DNA from: Acidobacteriaceae bacterium
GTDB lineage: Bacteria; Acidobacteriota; Terriglobia; Terriglobales; Acidobacteriaceae
Assembly (NCBI GenBank): GCA_003166055.1
Contig: PMWR01000135.1
Span: 5,944-12,078, forward strand
DNA: 6,135 bases
Direction of reading: 5' to 3'
Shown here: in pieces, positions 5,966 through 6,135 of the stretch
How positions within the stretch are numbered: position 1 is the first letter of the stretch
Layout of the letters: every line of letters begins with the position of its first letter
Position numbers and translations under genes: made by a program
Notes under the pieces: generated by a model
What the model was told of the DNA's origin: nothing
What the model saw: the letters and a program-made list of their open reading frames with translations, nothing else
Database searches by the model: none

Positions 5966-6135
5966 GCTGTAGTGCTCCACTGTGACCGAACCTGAGTCTT
6001 GCAGTGTTTGGAGGGGGGCCAAACAGGGAAAGCGCTGAATTCACACATGATGGCATATGTGCAATCGATCCGCAATCTAACCTTTCGCGCTGAAACAGGA
6101 CGCCCCTCGCCTTTCAGTTTGCTTTGACGGGGGAG

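Noticed and set aside
6044..6061. Short dyad cacat/atgtg upstream of the DUF1566 gene as an operator
   Set aside because: Only five base pairs with an 8-nt gap, which is expected by chance.
5966..6135. Promoter for the TPR operon
   Set aside because: I looked for -35/-10 pairs on the minus strand and found only weak matches such as TTGCGG with CATCAT, not good enough to annotate.

Overview
The window is a stretch of GC-rich bacterial chromosome in which every convincing gene lies on the minus strand, so the genes are read from right to left. The best guess for the source is Acidobacteriota (class Terriglobia or a relative). This rests on three things: the wording of the NuoI fragment around its first iron-sulphur motif (CVACFLC...ACPSNC), a YXWGXW-repeat lipoprotein of a kind I associate with that phylum, and intergenic stem-loops (ggggc-taaa-gcccc followed by acggc-tgaa-gccgt) that resemble dispersed elements common in acidobacterial genomes. 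The assignment comes from recalled patterns and was not checked by a search.

Layout in the direction of transcription: (1) 5966-6135, upstream region with no gene that I can see. (2) 5036-5965, an exported TPR protein with a C-terminal DUF1566/Lcl-type domain. (3) 3922-4995, 40 bp downstream, a paralogue with about 70 % identity over its first 172 residues but an unrelated, unrecognised C-terminal domain. (4) 3670-3921, a spacer with two consecutive stem-loops and a possible promoter. (5) 2659-3669, an exported protein with 14 cysteines and no recognised family. (6) 2147-2658, a gene-free 512 bp containing several repeats. (7) 695-2146, a probable lipoprotein with YXWxPGxW motifs and a tail built from seven 33-bp tandem repeats. 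(8) 300-694, a gene-free stretch with a perfect 16-bp inverted repeat. (9) 1-299, the N-terminal 99 residues of NuoI (complex I, two 4Fe-4S clusters), which runs off the left edge.

Four consecutive genes encode proteins with N-terminal export signals, so most of the window specifies cell-envelope or secreted products. Only the two TPR genes are close enough to be confidently co-transcribed. nuoI is the only housekeeping gene and has no visible functional tie to its neighbours. I see no mobile element genes, phage genes, CRISPR array, tRNA or rRNA. The less ordinary parts are the tandem TPR paralogues with exchanged C-termini, the minisatellite in the lipoprotein gene, the cysteine-rich orphan and the palindromic intergenic repeats. 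Nothing here amounts to a demonstrable new defence or metabolic system.
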